A stretch of 64,000 nt of DNA from a gamma proteobacterium HdN1 (GTDB taxonomy: Bacteria; Pseudomonadota; Gammaproteobacteria; Pseudomonadales; Ketobacteraceae), in the NCBI GenBank assembly GCA_000198515.1, contig FP929140.1, positions 3,198,527 through 3,262,526 of the forward strand, read 5' to 3'. The position numbers and the translations under genes are program-made. The notes under the pieces were generated by a model that made no database searches, was not told the origin of the DNA, and was given only the letters and a program-made list of their open reading frames with translations. How positions within the stretch are numbered: position 1 is the stretch's first letter; the number at the start of each line of letters is the position of its first letter. Below, piece by piece: positions 37,952 through 50,037 of the stretch.

Positions 37952-39188
37952 GACGTTATCGAATCAACCTAAATGGCTTTCCATTATCGGTGTTGGCGCG
38001 GGAGGACTCAATACACTTATACCAGCTGCACGCGCTGCGATTGCTGAGGCCGAGATTGTTTTTGGTGCGCCTCGTCAATTGGAGCTAGTCGCGGGCGCAA
38101 TTCGCGGTGTGGCACATCCTTGGCCGACACCGTTCGATGCTGAGTTTCATGCAGTGCGTAATGCGCGTGATGCGGGCAAAAAAGTTTGCGTGTTGGCATC
38201 GGGGGATCCGTTTTATTTTGGCGTGGGGGCGAGCCTTTCTAGGCATATTTCTGCGGATGAGTTTGCCGTGTTTCCTGCGCCGTCTTCGCTAAGTTTCGCT
38301 GCCGCGCGATTGGGCTGGGCGCTACAGAGCGTTGCCGTGGTTTCGTTGCTGGTGAGCACGGTTTCGGTGTTGCGAGGGTTTCTTCAGCGGGGGGCAAGAA
38401 TTCTGATTTTAGCGCCAAACGGCAGCAAGCCAGCCGAGGTTGCACGTTATTTGGTGAGCCAGGGGTTCGGAGATTCAGTCGTTCATGTGCTGGAGAATCT
38501 GGATGCGGATTGTGAGGCCATTTACCATGCGAAAGCCGATGAGATTGGCGATAGGGAGTTCGCCAGCCTCAATGTGATCGCTCTGGAAATTCGCTCTACA
38601 GAGCAGGCAAGGATTCTGCCGCTTGCGGGTGCATTGGAAGACGATTGCTTTGAACACGATGGGCAAATTACCAAGCAAGAGATTCGCGCGCTGACATTGA
38701 CAGCACTTGCACCCAAGCGTGGGGATCTGTTGTGGGATGTCGGTGCCGGCAGTGGTTCGGTGGGGATTAGCTGGTTGCTTGCAGATCCATCTTTGCGCGC
38801 GATCGCCATCGAGAAACATCCAGACCGAGTTGCGCGCATTCGCCGCAACGCAAGCCAATTGGGCGTACCGGCACTTTCGGTCATCGAAGGTAACGTCAAT
38901 GATCAGCTGCAGTATTTGCCGACACCCCAGGCTATTTTTATTGGCGGCGGGGGCAGTCAGGCAGAAGTCATGCACTCCTGCGAGCAGCGCTTAGCAGTGG
39001 GTGGGCGTCTCGTGGCCAATGGTGTAACGCTGGAAATGCAGGCAATACTTCAAGCGCAGCATCAACGGCTTGGCGGTAGGCTTACGCGTATTGCAATTGA
39101 ACACGCAGGCAATCTGGGAAATATGAGTTGCTGGCGGCCAGCGCTGCCTGTGGTGCAGTGGGTTTGGGTAAAGGGCCACACAAGATGA
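37950..39188 (+). CDS. cobL: Precorrin-6Y C5,15-methyltransferase (decarboxylating)
   Basis: This 412-residue bifunctional enzyme has an N-terminal CbiE-type methylase (IGVGAGGLNTLIPAARAAIA, LASGDPFYFGVGASLSRH) and, after about residue 215, a CbiT-type methylase/decarboxylase with the SAM motif LLWDVGAGSGSVGISWLLA. It makes precorrin-8X from precorrin-6B. The ATG at 37950 has GGGGTGG just upstream; an in-frame ATG at 37935 would add five residues. The start overlaps the cobK start on the other strand. The stop overlaps cobE (ATGA). Confidence 0.95.
   Translation: MTLSNQPKWLSIIGVGAGGLNTLIPAARAAIAEAEIVFGAPRQLELVAGAIRGVAHPWPTPFDAEFHAVRNARDAGKKVCVLASGDPFYFGVGASLSRHISADEFAVFPAPSSLSFAAARLGWALQSVAVVSLLVSTVSVLRGFLQRGARILILAPNGSKPAEVARYLVSQGFGDSVVHVLENLDADCEAIYHAKADEIGDREFASLNVIALEIRSTEQARILPLAGALEDDCFEHDGQITKQEIRALTLTALAPKRGDLLWDVGAGSGSVGISWLLADPSLRAIAIEKHPDRVARIRRNASQLGVPALSVIEGNVNDQLQYLPTPQAIFIGGGGSQAEVMHSCEQRLAVGGRLVANGVTLEMQAILQAQHQRLGGRLTRIAIEHAGNLGNMSCWRPALPVVQWVWVKGHTR
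37983..38011 (-). promoter_or_regulatory. Candidate promoter for cobK inside cobL
   Basis: On the minus strand TTGAGT (38011-38006) and GATAAT (37988-37983) are separated by 17 bases. The predicted start near 37976 gives a leader of about 25 bases to the cobK ATG at 37951. Confidence 0.5.
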
Positions 39189-39628
39189 TCATCGTTGCAG
39201 GCATTGGCTTCCGACGTGAGGCAAGTTGTGCAGATATTGTCACCGCGGTGCAGACAGCATGCGATGCCTATGCGATCCAGCTGCCGGAATTGCGGTTGCT
39301 TGCGATTTTACCGCGTCACGCAGATGCAGCGATCGCTCACGAAGCCGCTGCGCAATTACAGATTCCTTGCACCGTTGCCGATATGCAAGCGCTGGTTTCA
39401 GTACGCGATCAACTGCAAACCCACTCGCCGGTTTCTTTGCGCGTTACGGGCTTTGGTTCGGCGGCAGAAGCAGCGGCGCTGGCGGCTCTTGGTGCGCTAC
39501 CTTGTGCGAATTCACGATTGTTGGGCCCTCGGATTAAAACCCGAAACGCTACCTGTGCGCTCGCCCAAGGAAAAAAGGATCTAGACGGATTTTTCAGCGG
39601 TGAGAAGTTGAGAGGAAAAGAATTATGA
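39185..39628 (+). CDS. cobE: CobE/CbiG-C-terminal-like cobalamin biosynthesis protein
   Basis: This 147-residue protein matches the CbiG C-terminal/CobE fold: [20 protein letters not shown] at the start, a central [17 protein letters not shown], and the C-terminal [17 protein letters not shown]. CobE is needed for the aerobic pathway, but its exact reaction is not firmly established; it is thought to bind a pathway intermediate. The start overlaps the cobL stop and the stop overlaps the cobM start, both ATGA. Confidence 0.88.
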   Translation: MIIVAGIGFRREASCADIVTAVQTACDAYAIQLPELRLLAILPRHADAAIAHEAAAQLQIPCTVADMQALVSVRDQLQTHSPVSLRVTGFGSAAEAAALAALGALPCANSRLLGPRIKTRNATCALAQGKKDLDGFFSGEKLRGKEL

Positions 39629-40407
39629 AGGTTCACTTTATTGGCGCAGGCCCAGGTGCAGCGGATTTAATTACGGTACGCGGGCGCGATTTGCTAGCGC
39701 GTTGCCCCGTCTGTCTTTATGCGGGTTCCATTGTGCCGGAAGAATTGCTTGCCTACTGTGGCGAAGGAACACGCAAGGTCAACACGGCACCGTTATCGCT
39801 GGATGAGATTAAAGTCGAATTTTTGCGGGCGCAGGGGGAAGGGCATGATATTGCACGGCTGCATTCCGGCGACCTTTCCGTGTGGAGCGCCGTTGCTGAG
39901 CAGATTCGCCGGCTGGAGGCGCTAGGCATTGAGTATACGATGACCCCTGGGGTGCCGGCGTTTGCAGCGGCTGCGGCGGCGCTAGGGCGCGAGCTGACCA
40001 TTCCGGAAGTCGCGCAGAGCCTCGTGCTCACCCGCGTATCGGGGCGTGCTTCGGCAATGCCAGAAACCGAATCGCTGGAGAATTTTGGCAAAACCGGCAC
40101 TACGCTTGCGATTCATTTAGCCATTCATCGGCTGGATGAAATTGTTGCACGGTTGCTGCCTCTCTACGGTGAAGATTGCCCAGTTGCGATTGTGGTGCGG
40201 GCTAGCTGGCCCAATCAGCGGGTCGTGCGCGCTACTCTTGCCACGATAAAGCCGCGTTTTGCAACCGAAAAACGTGTCACAAACGACCCAATTGAGCGCA
40301 CGGCAATTATTTTCGTTGGGCGCAGTCTTGCGGCTGAAGGCTTTCGTGACAGTGCGCTTTATAACGCGGGATATGATCGGCGTTTCCGCCCAGGGAGCAC
40401 GATATGA
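39625..40407 (+). CDS. cobM: Precorrin-4 C11-methyltransferase
   Basis: This 260-residue SAM-dependent methylase acts on C11 of precorrin-4. Signatures are [68 protein letters not shown] and [14 protein letters not shown]. Start and stop overlap the neighbours (ATGA on both sides), so it is tightly coupled with cobE and cobF. Nothing unusual. Confidence 0.96.
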   Translation: MKVHFIGAGPGAADLITVRGRDLLARCPVCLYAGSIVPEELLAYCGEGTRKVNTAPLSLDEIKVEFLRAQGEGHDIARLHSGDLSVWSAVAEQIRRLEALGIEYTMTPGVPAFAAAAAALGRELTIPEVAQSLVLTRVSGRASAMPETESLENFGKTGTTLAIHLAIHRLDEIVARLLPLYGEDCPVAIVVRASWPNQRVVRATLATIKPRFATEKRVTNDPIERTAIIFVGRSLAAEGFRDSALYNAGYDRRFRPGSTI

Positions 40408-41183
40408 GCCTGCACGTAAAAATGATTGGTATCGGGTCAGGCAATCCGGAGCATATGACGGTGCAGGGCATTAAGGCGCTGAACCTTGCGGACATTATTT
40501 TGATTCCCCGCAAAGGTGTTCAGAAAGCCGATCTTGCCGAACTACGCCGCGAGATCTGCGAGCGCTTTCTTGATAACTCCACCACCCGCATTCTCGAATT
40601 CGACCTTCCAGCGCGCAAAGGCGCAGAAGCTACGCAAGCCTATCTGCGTGATGTGGATCAGTGGCACGCCCAAATCGCTAAAATTTACGCGCAGCAATTT
40701 GCAGCTGCACTGAGTGCGTCCGAAAAAGATTGCACGATCGCTCTCCTCGTTTGGGGTGACCCATCCCTGTATGACAGCACATTGCGAATTCTGGATCGAG
40801 TTCACATTGAAATTAACTTTGTGCTGGAAGTCATCCCAGGCGTTACCAGCGTACAGACCTTGACTGCGCGTCACGCCATTCCGCTCCATCCTGCCGCAGA
40901 GCCCGTTCTGTTCACTACGGGGCGGCGGCTTGCAGAAGACATCCAGCGCGGTGTGGAAAATCTCGTTGTCATGCTTGATGGCAATACAAGTTTTTCCGAA
41001 CTTCCCGACGCCACTCGGCACAACTACGAAATTTACTGGGGCGCTTATGTAGGAATGCCGCAGGAAGTGCTGATACATGGCGCGGTGGATGAAGTGATGG
41101 AGGAGATCCAGCAATGTCGCGCCCGACAGCGCGAGGCTCACGGCTGGATCATGGATGTTTATCTGCTGAAACGTCGCACCTAA
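40404..41183 (+). CDS. cobF: Precorrin-6A synthase (deacetylating)
   Basis: This 259-residue SAM-dependent methylase methylates C1 of precorrin-5 with loss of acetate. Signatures are [56 protein letters not shown] and [19 protein letters not shown]. CobF is specific to the aerobic route and is missing from some Pseudomonas, where other enzymes replace it. The gene overlaps cobM by ATGA and is followed by a 49-bp gap to cobN. Confidence 0.95.
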   Translation: MSLHVKMIGIGSGNPEHMTVQGIKALNLADIILIPRKGVQKADLAELRREICERFLDNSTTRILEFDLPARKGAEATQAYLRDVDQWHAQIAKIYAQQFAAALSASEKDCTIALLVWGDPSLYDSTLRILDRVHIEINFVLEVIPGVTSVQTLTARHAIPLHPAAEPVLFTTGRRLAEDIQRGVENLVVMLDGNTSFSELPDATRHNYEIYWGAYVGMPQEVLIHGAVDEVMEEIQQCRARQREAHGWIMDVYLLKRRT

Positions 41184-41232
41184 GGTGCGGTAGTTCAATC
41201 GTTTAATTTTGTCCTTCAATAGGCCTTACGCC

Positions 41233-45196
<3,964 letters not shown>

Positions 45197-45204
<8 letters not shown>

Positions 45205-46465
45205 GAATGGCCGTTATGAAATATTTCCCTTTTCCGCCATTGCCGGACAGGAGGAGTTAAAGCTCGCGCTACTGCTGGCAGCGATCGAGCCACAAGTAGG
45301 CGGTGTACTCGTCGAAGGCCCACGCGGCACCGCGAAAACCACCGCCGCCCGCGCATTGGCATCGTTAATGGCGCCGGCACCGTTTGTGAGCTTGCCGCTT
45401 GGATGCTCATTGGAGCACCTCGTAGGCAGCCTTGATCTTGCCGAAGCCTTAGGCAGACAGACGCTGAGGCTGGCCCCCGGCCTGTTGGCCAAGGCTCACG
45501 AAGGCGTTCTTTATGTAGATGAAATCAATCTGCTGCCCGATGCGCTGGTCGATGTGCTACTGGATGCGGCCGCAAGCGGAACCCATCGCATCGAGCGCGA
45601 TGGTCTGTCGCACCAACATCCAGCACGCTTCGTGCTGATCGGCACCATGAACCCACAAGAAGGCCGCCTGCGCCCACAGCTATTGGATCGGCTGGGCTTG
45701 AGTGTAGAAGTATCCAATCTTTCCGATCCCACCCAGCGTTCACAGGTGGTTCGCGCTCGACTTGCCTTTGATCGAAACCCACAGGCGTTTCATGCCGCTT
45801 GGGAGCCGTCCCAAAAGGCGTTGGCACAGCGCCTTGCTTATGCGCGCAGATTGGTTGCGGCGATTCAGGATGAGCAAATCCCCGAAATCGTTTGGGAAAC
45901 CATTGCCCGTTATTGCGTTGAAAACGCCGTAGACGGCCTGCGTGCCGATATCGTAATGCTGCGCGCCGCCAAAGCCTTTGCCGCTTGGAGAACGGCATCC
46001 GCTTGCGGCTCTGAAGAAAGCGCTAAAGAAAGCGCCGAAAGTGCAGTCGTTGGGCCAGAGGATGTAAACGCAGTTTCTGAATTCGTACTGCGCCATCGCC
46101 GCCAGTCACCCACCGCGTTACAGCCTCTTACCAATCAACCGCCATCCGAAAATCAGCGCAAGCCCGCAAAACAGTCGCCGCCTTCACCAAGGCCCGCGCG
46201 CGAGCCCGCATCGCAGGTGAGCGCTACTCCACCGCAAGCGCCGCCCGGCGACCGTATCCCGGAAAACGAGCCATCCACCGAAGCCCGCACCGCTACAGAG
46301 AATACTTCTGCGAATTACAGTACGAATAACGATTGGGGTGAGATGGTTCCACAGCCCGTTGCCGCTGCTGCACGCTCCAACCCGCAACTGCAAAACTGGC
46401 TTACTACACTTTCACACGCATTTGCCGAGGAAGCGCCCACAAAAAAAGCGCCACCCCCGAAGTAA
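45197..46465 (+). CDS. ChlI-like AAA+ cobaltochelatase motor subunit (N-terminal part of chlD)
   Basis: This is a 422-residue AAA+ protein of the Mg/Co-chelatase type. Motifs are Walker A VEGPRGTAKTTAARA (about residues 38-52), Walker B GVLYVDEINLLPD, the sensor-region FVLIGTMNPQEGRLRPQLLDR and the C-terminal helical lid. A low-complexity Pro/Ser/Glu-rich tail follows from about residue 300. The ATG at 45197 has AGGAGGGG upstream. It ends at a TAA (46463-46465) lying in the loop of a strong hairpin. Six bases before that hairpin lies the slippery run A AAA AAA. The VWA domain that normally follows in ChlD continues in the -1 frame. This protein is thus likely the ChlI-like short product of a frameshifting chlD gene, working with CobN instead of CobS. 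Confidence 0.92.
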
Positions 46466-46485
46466 AAACGGCGAGCCGGGGGCGC
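46427..46485 (+). other. Predicted programmed -1 ribosomal frameshift signal in chlD
   Basis: There are four elements in order. First, a Shine-Dalgarno-like GAGGAA at 46427-46432. Second, a heptamer A AAA AAA at 46441-46447 in the zero-frame setting ACA AAA AAA GCG. Third, a six-base spacer. Fourth, a GC-rich stem CCCCCG (46454-46459) with CGGGGG (46477-46482), extendable by GCG/CGC (46448-46450 with 46483-46485) across a three-base bulge. The zero-frame stop TAA (46463) sits in the loop. A -1 shift leads directly into the VWA frame, which is open from the slip site to 47142. The fused product would be about 648 residues, a normal ChlD length. Confidence 0.8.
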
Positions 46486-46539
46486 AGTACGCTTATACTT
46501 CCGCACAGCACCACGCCAAGCACGCTGGCCAGTCACGCG

Positions 46540-47142
46540 GTGCTTAGCGAAAAGCCTAACGCTGCCTCTACCGTCGATTGGCCAGCGAGCCTGATCAAGC
46601 GTAGCGTGGCTCGTGCACTCAAAACAGATTGGCAGCTACAGTGGAAAAATCACCCAACGCCGCTAAAAGCGCTGGATATTCTCGCAGTAGATTGCTCTGC
46701 GTCTATGGTAGAAAGCGGCGCGCTTGCGCTTGCAAAAGGCGTCGCGCTTGCGCTGATCGAAAGAGCGTATCAGGCGCGTCGTCACGCCGCTCTGATTGCA
46801 TTCTGCGGCCACGAAGCCCGCTTGGAAATCGCACCCCAGCAAGCCTCTTGGAACAACGATGTGTGGGTAACGTCGCTACAAGGGGGCGGCGGAACTCCTT
46901 TGCATGCGGCGCTAGAATGTGTGCAGGATTTATTGCATCACCAAAACAGCTATACCCGTCAAAACAGCTATGCCCACCGAACGCTATGGCTGCTTAGCGA
47001 TGCCCGTGTAAATCACTGGCCGTCGCGGCCAGCGGGCTGCGACGCAATTTATATTCTGGATTTTGAATCTGGCCCTCTCCATCTGCGAATCGGCAACGCA
47101 CGCGCAATCGCCCGCGACTGGCGCGCGCAGTATTTGGGCTAG
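46540..47142 (+). CDS. VWA-domain part of ChlD-like cobaltochelatase subunit (-1 frame)
   Basis: The protein from the GTG at 46540 has 200 residues. It is a von Willebrand factor A domain with an intact MIDAS: AVDCSASM, the Thr in QGGGGTPLHAAL, and LLSDARVN. This is the C-terminal half of ChlD/BchD/CobT-type chelatase subunits. The GTG has no ribosome-binding site and is the only usable start in the frame. The frame is open further upstream to the A AAA AAA slip site at 46441, giving an extra basic segment with an RGR motif. I therefore think it is mainly made as the extension of the ChlI-like protein by -1 frameshifting. A frame-preserving 18-bp tandem repeat at 46942-46977 encodes QNSYTR/QNSYAH. 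The stop overlaps btuD by four bases. Confidence 0.88.
   Translation: MLSEKPNAASTVDWPASLIKRSVARALKTDWQLQWKNHPTPLKALDILAVDCSASMVESGALALAKGVALALIERAYQARRHAALIAFCGHEARLEIAPQQASWNNDVWVTSLQGGGGTPLHAALECVQDLLHHQNSYTRQNSYAHRTLWLLSDARVNHWPSRPAGCDAIYILDFESGPLHLRIGNARAIARDWRAQYLG
46942..46977. repeat. 18-bp in-frame tandem repeat in the VWA part of chlD
   Basis: CAAAACAGCTATACCCGT (46942-46959) and CAAAACAGCTATGCCCAC (46960-46977) lie head to tail with three differences, duplicating six residues between MIDAS elements. Confidence 0.85.
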
Positions 47143-47900
47143 TGCCAGTAAGAAACCCTCACTCTCTGCGTGATAGGATGTTGGTCCACTAAAGCGTTCA
47201 CGCCGTACACGGAGCGGAGATTTTCCGGCGTCAAAACATGCTCGGGTGCTCCCTCTGTAACCAGTCGGCCCTTGTTCATCAAGTACAGGCGAGTGCAAAA
47301 TTGTGCCGCTAGGTTGAGATCGTGCAATACCACCAATGTGGTTTTGCTAAGTTCACGCACACGCGCCATCAAGTTCAGTTGGTGGCGGATATCCAGATGG
47401 TTGGTGGGTTCATCCAGAAACAGCAATTGTGGCTGTTGTGCCAGCGCTCGCGCCAGCCAAACACGCTGGCGCTCGCCGCCGGAAAGCGTCGCCAGACGGC
47501 GATCGACCAGCTCCCACGCGCCCACTTGTTCTAGGCTTGTACGCACGTGGGCGTGGTCGTCGCTACTATCGCGCAACCACGTCGTCTGGTGAGGGAATCG
47601 GCCCATGCTGACCGCTTCGCGTACGCTACAATCAAAGGGTAGCGTCATCTCTTGCGCCAACACCGCAGTTTGTTGTGCAAAACTGCGCGATTTGATCTTC
47701 CAGATATTGCGACCATGCAGCTGAACCTCACCGGTATCCGGTGGTACTGCACGGTAGAGCATGCGCAGCAGGCTGGATTTTCCGCAACCGTTTGGGCCAA
47801 TCAAGCCTACGCACTCTCCTTCAAGCACATACAGAGAGGCGCAATCGACGACTGGGTGTTCATGGATAAACCAGCTGACATTCTCGGCCTGCAAAATCAC
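47139..47900 (-). CDS. btuD: Corrinoid ABC transporter ATP-binding protein (BtuD/FecE type)
   Basis: The product (about 253 residues) is the ATPase of a FecCD-type importer. Motifs are Walker A LIGPNGCGKSSLLRML, the Q-loop near VLAQEMTLPF, signature LSGGERQRVWLARAL, Walker B LLFLDEPTNHLD and the switch His in VVLHDLNLA. I prefer the GTG at 47900, which overlaps the btuC stop in GTGA and has AAGGA upstream. A frame from 47936 (also GTG) is possible. It is the last gene of the riboswitch-controlled btuB-F-C-D operon and converges on chlD. The corrinoid substrate is inferred from context; the ATPase class also serves siderophores. Confidence 0.9.
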   Translation of the reverse strand: MILQAENVSWFIHEHPVVDCASLYVLEGECVGLIGPNGCGKSSLLRMLYRAVPPDTGEVQLHGRNIWKIKSRSFAQQTAVLAQEMTLPFDCSVREAVSMGRFPHQTTWLRDSSDDHAHVRTSLEQVGAWELVDRRLATLSGGERQRVWLARALAQQPQLLFLDEPTNHLDIRHQLNLMARVRELSKTTLVVLHDLNLAAQFCTRLYLMNKGRLVTEGAPEHVLTPENLRSVYGVNALVDQHPITQRVRVSYWH

Positions 47901-48955
47901 GGTGACGGTATCCTTGAGGGCCGCGCCAACATCCACATGAAGAAAGGGCCACCAATGAGCGCAGTAATCACTCCTACAGGCACTTCGGTTGGTGCGAACA
48001 GGGTGCGGCTCGCCAGATCGACCAGCACCAGAAATACCGCACCCGCTAAGGCGCTTACTGGCAGAAGGCGGCGATGATCGGTGCCTACCAGCATCCGAAC
48101 GATATGTGGAATCACCAGGCCAACAAAGCCAATCGTGCCGCTTACTGCCACCATTACAGCAGTCAATAGTGAAACCACTACAAACGCCTTGCGTAACTGG
48201 CGCTGCGTTTCAACACCAAGCGTTGTGGCCATCTCCTCGCCTAACAGCAGCGCGTTGAGCGTGCGTGCTTTTGCCATTGCCCAGAACAAGCCGACCGCGA
48301 GCGTTATGGCAGGTAATGCCAGTGTATCCCACTGTGTACCCGCCAGACTGCCCAGAATCCAAGTAAGAACCGAAGTAGCTAGTCCGCGATCTCCAGAAGT
48401 CAGAATAATCAGGCTGGTCAGCCCTGAGAGCATATAAGCGACGGCAACGCCACTAAGAATCAGCCGGATTGAAGAAAGCTGCCCGCCTGTGCGCGCTAAA
48501 AAATAGACCGCAGCAGTCGCTATCAGAGAGCCAAAAAAGGCACTCGCAAACATTGCATACGTTCCGCCAATGCCAAAACTCCCCCACGCCAGCACGCATA
48601 CTGCCCCTACGGAAGCGCCAGACGAGGTTCCTAGTAAATAAGGGTCTGCTAGAGGATTGCGCACCATCGCTTGCATGATCGCACCCACCACAGCAAGCCC
48701 GGCCCCCACTAACGCCGCGAGTAGAACGCGCGGCAGGCGTAGGTTCCAGACAATCTGGTATTGAAAGCCGTTCGTGGATGGCTCTGCGGTTGTACCCAGA
48801 ATTACTGCGAGTCGATGCTGAAAAATTGCCATGGTATCTGCAAATGACACCGATACCGAACCAATGCCAACTCCTAGAATGGCAGCGAGCAGCAAGGCTA
48901 CAATCAACAGCGCGCACCAAAGTGCTGTATGAGGTTTTCGCGCAATATGGCTCAC
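47897..48955 (-). CDS. btuC: Corrinoid ABC transporter permease (BtuC/FecCD type)
   Basis: This 352-residue inner-membrane protein has about ten helices. FecCD-family signatures include LRLPRVLLAALVGAGLAVVGAIMQAMVRNPLADPYLLGTSSGAS (read as consecutive segments), ATTLGVETQRQLRKA, and GTIGFVGLVIPHIVRMLVGTDHRRLLPVSAL. It forms the membrane channel with the ATPase encoded next. The gene begins 31 bp after btuF, and its TGA overlaps the btuD GTG. Nothing unusual. Confidence 0.92.
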   Translation of the reverse strand: MSHIARKPHTALWCALLIVALLLAAILGVGIGSVSVSFADTMAIFQHRLAVILGTTAEPSTNGFQYQIVWNLRLPRVLLAALVGAGLAVVGAIMQAMVRNPLADPYLLGTSSGASVGAVCVLAWGSFGIGGTYAMFASAFFGSLIATAAVYFLARTGGQLSSIRLILSGVAVAYMLSGLTSLIILTSGDRGLATSVLTWILGSLAGTQWDTLALPAITLAVGLFWAMAKARTLNALLLGEEMATTLGVETQRQLRKAFVVVSLLTAVMVAVSGTIGFVGLVIPHIVRMLVGTDHRRLLPVSALAGAVFLVLVDLASRTLFAPTEVPVGVITALIGGPFFMWMLARPSRIPSP

Positions 48956-48986
48956 AGGCGCTTCTCTCTTTTTACCGCAGAAAGCT

Positions 48987-50024
48987 TTACTGTAGTAAGC
49001 TCATTGGGTCTTGAATTTTGATGTCTAGTTGCGGGTGCAGGGCTTTTGCCAGCCGCTGAGCCTGCATGATGTTGTAAGGGCTGGGAGTGGCTTCCGCATA
49101 AGGAATTACCAGAAACTGTTTTTTGCGAATCGCCTCAACGTCTTCTAAGCCAGCCTTTTGCAAAAGGAAATCAATCTTGCCTTGTGCGTTCGGCGTTCTG
49201 TAGTCGATGATGACGATCCATTCGGGATTGCGTTCGACCACGGCCTCCCAACTCGCGTGTACCCAGCTTGACTGGATATCCTCAAAAATATTACGCCCTC
49301 CAGCAAGCTCGACTATCGCTTGGGGAGTTGCAAAAACACCAGAAGTAAGCGGCACCTTTGTGCCGCTGTCATAGACAAAAACACGTGGGCGATTTTTTAG
49401 CGGGGTAGTTTGTCCTGCTAGATCTGCGCGAGCGCTTTCAAGCTGGGAAATTCTTGTATGCGTAGCGCTCTCAACATCAAAGATACGCGCAAGATTGCGT
49501 AAATCCAGCAGCGTATCCTGCAATGAAATGGATTTTTGAGCGCCGACGCGAACACAAGACTCGGTAATCACATAGCTGTCGATTCCGTATTCTTTGAGCA
49601 GCTTAGGCGTCATTTTCCCTTCCCGAAAGCCGTAGCCCCATCCGGCCACAACAATATCAGCCTGCGTGCCGAGAATGGTCTCAAAATTCAAATTGAGCGT
49701 AGACAGGTTGGCAACGGGTTTCAGCATTTCCAGCACGGTGGCGTTCGTGCCTTTTTCCGCACTAAAACCGCTGTAGCCCACCAACCGATCACGCAAGCCT
49801 AAAAACAGCAACATCTCGGTAATATTAGAATCATGGGAGATTGCCCGTTGCGGAACGCGCTCATAGGAATAAGCGCTACCGCATTGGTCGATCGACAGCA
49901 TCGAATTCTGCGCCGCAGCACGCGGCTGTTCACAGCCTGCAAGCAAACCCAGCAAAACGCACGAAAGAGCCCGCCAACCAAGTAATGATCGGCATAAGTG
50001 GCAACATGCAGTCGCGTGATTCAT
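48987..50024 (-). CDS. btuF: Corrinoid-binding periplasmic lipoprotein (BtuF-like)
   Basis: The product (about 345 residues) is a class III substrate-binding protein of the FecCD importer. It has a lipoprotein signal peptide with lipobox LLAGC (about residues 33-37), so it is probably tethered to a membrane. Two lobes are joined by a long helix. Conserved elements are ISHDSNITEMLLFLGLRDRLVGYS and the second-lobe NPEWIVIIDY. I prefer the ATG at 50024 with TGGAG six bases upstream; 50036 is an alternative. It lies directly after btuB in the riboswitch operon, which argues for corrinoid rather than siderophore. Confidence 0.88.
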   Translation of the reverse strand: MNHATACCHLCRSLLGWRALSCVLLGLLAGCEQPRAAAQNSMLSIDQCGSAYSYERVPQRAISHDSNITEMLLFLGLRDRLVGYSGFSAEKGTNATVLEMLKPVANLSTLNLNFETILGTQADIVVAGWGYGFREGKMTPKLLKEYGIDSYVITESCVRVGAQKSISLQDTLLDLRNLARIFDVESATHTRISQLESARADLAGQTTPLKNRPRVFVYDSGTKVPLTSGVFATPQAIVELAGGRNIFEDIQSSWVHASWEAVVERNPEWIVIIDYRTPNAQGKIDFLLQKAGLEDVEAIRKKQFLVIPYAEATPSPYNIMQAQRLAKALHPQLDIKIQDPMSLLQ

Positions 50025-50037
50025 TTGCATCTCCACA

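Noticed and set aside
37118-37972. Plus-strand 284-codon frame opposite cobK
   Set aside because: The minus strand encodes a complete, recognisable CobK; the plus frame has a Cys/Gly-rich composition typical of antisense shadows.
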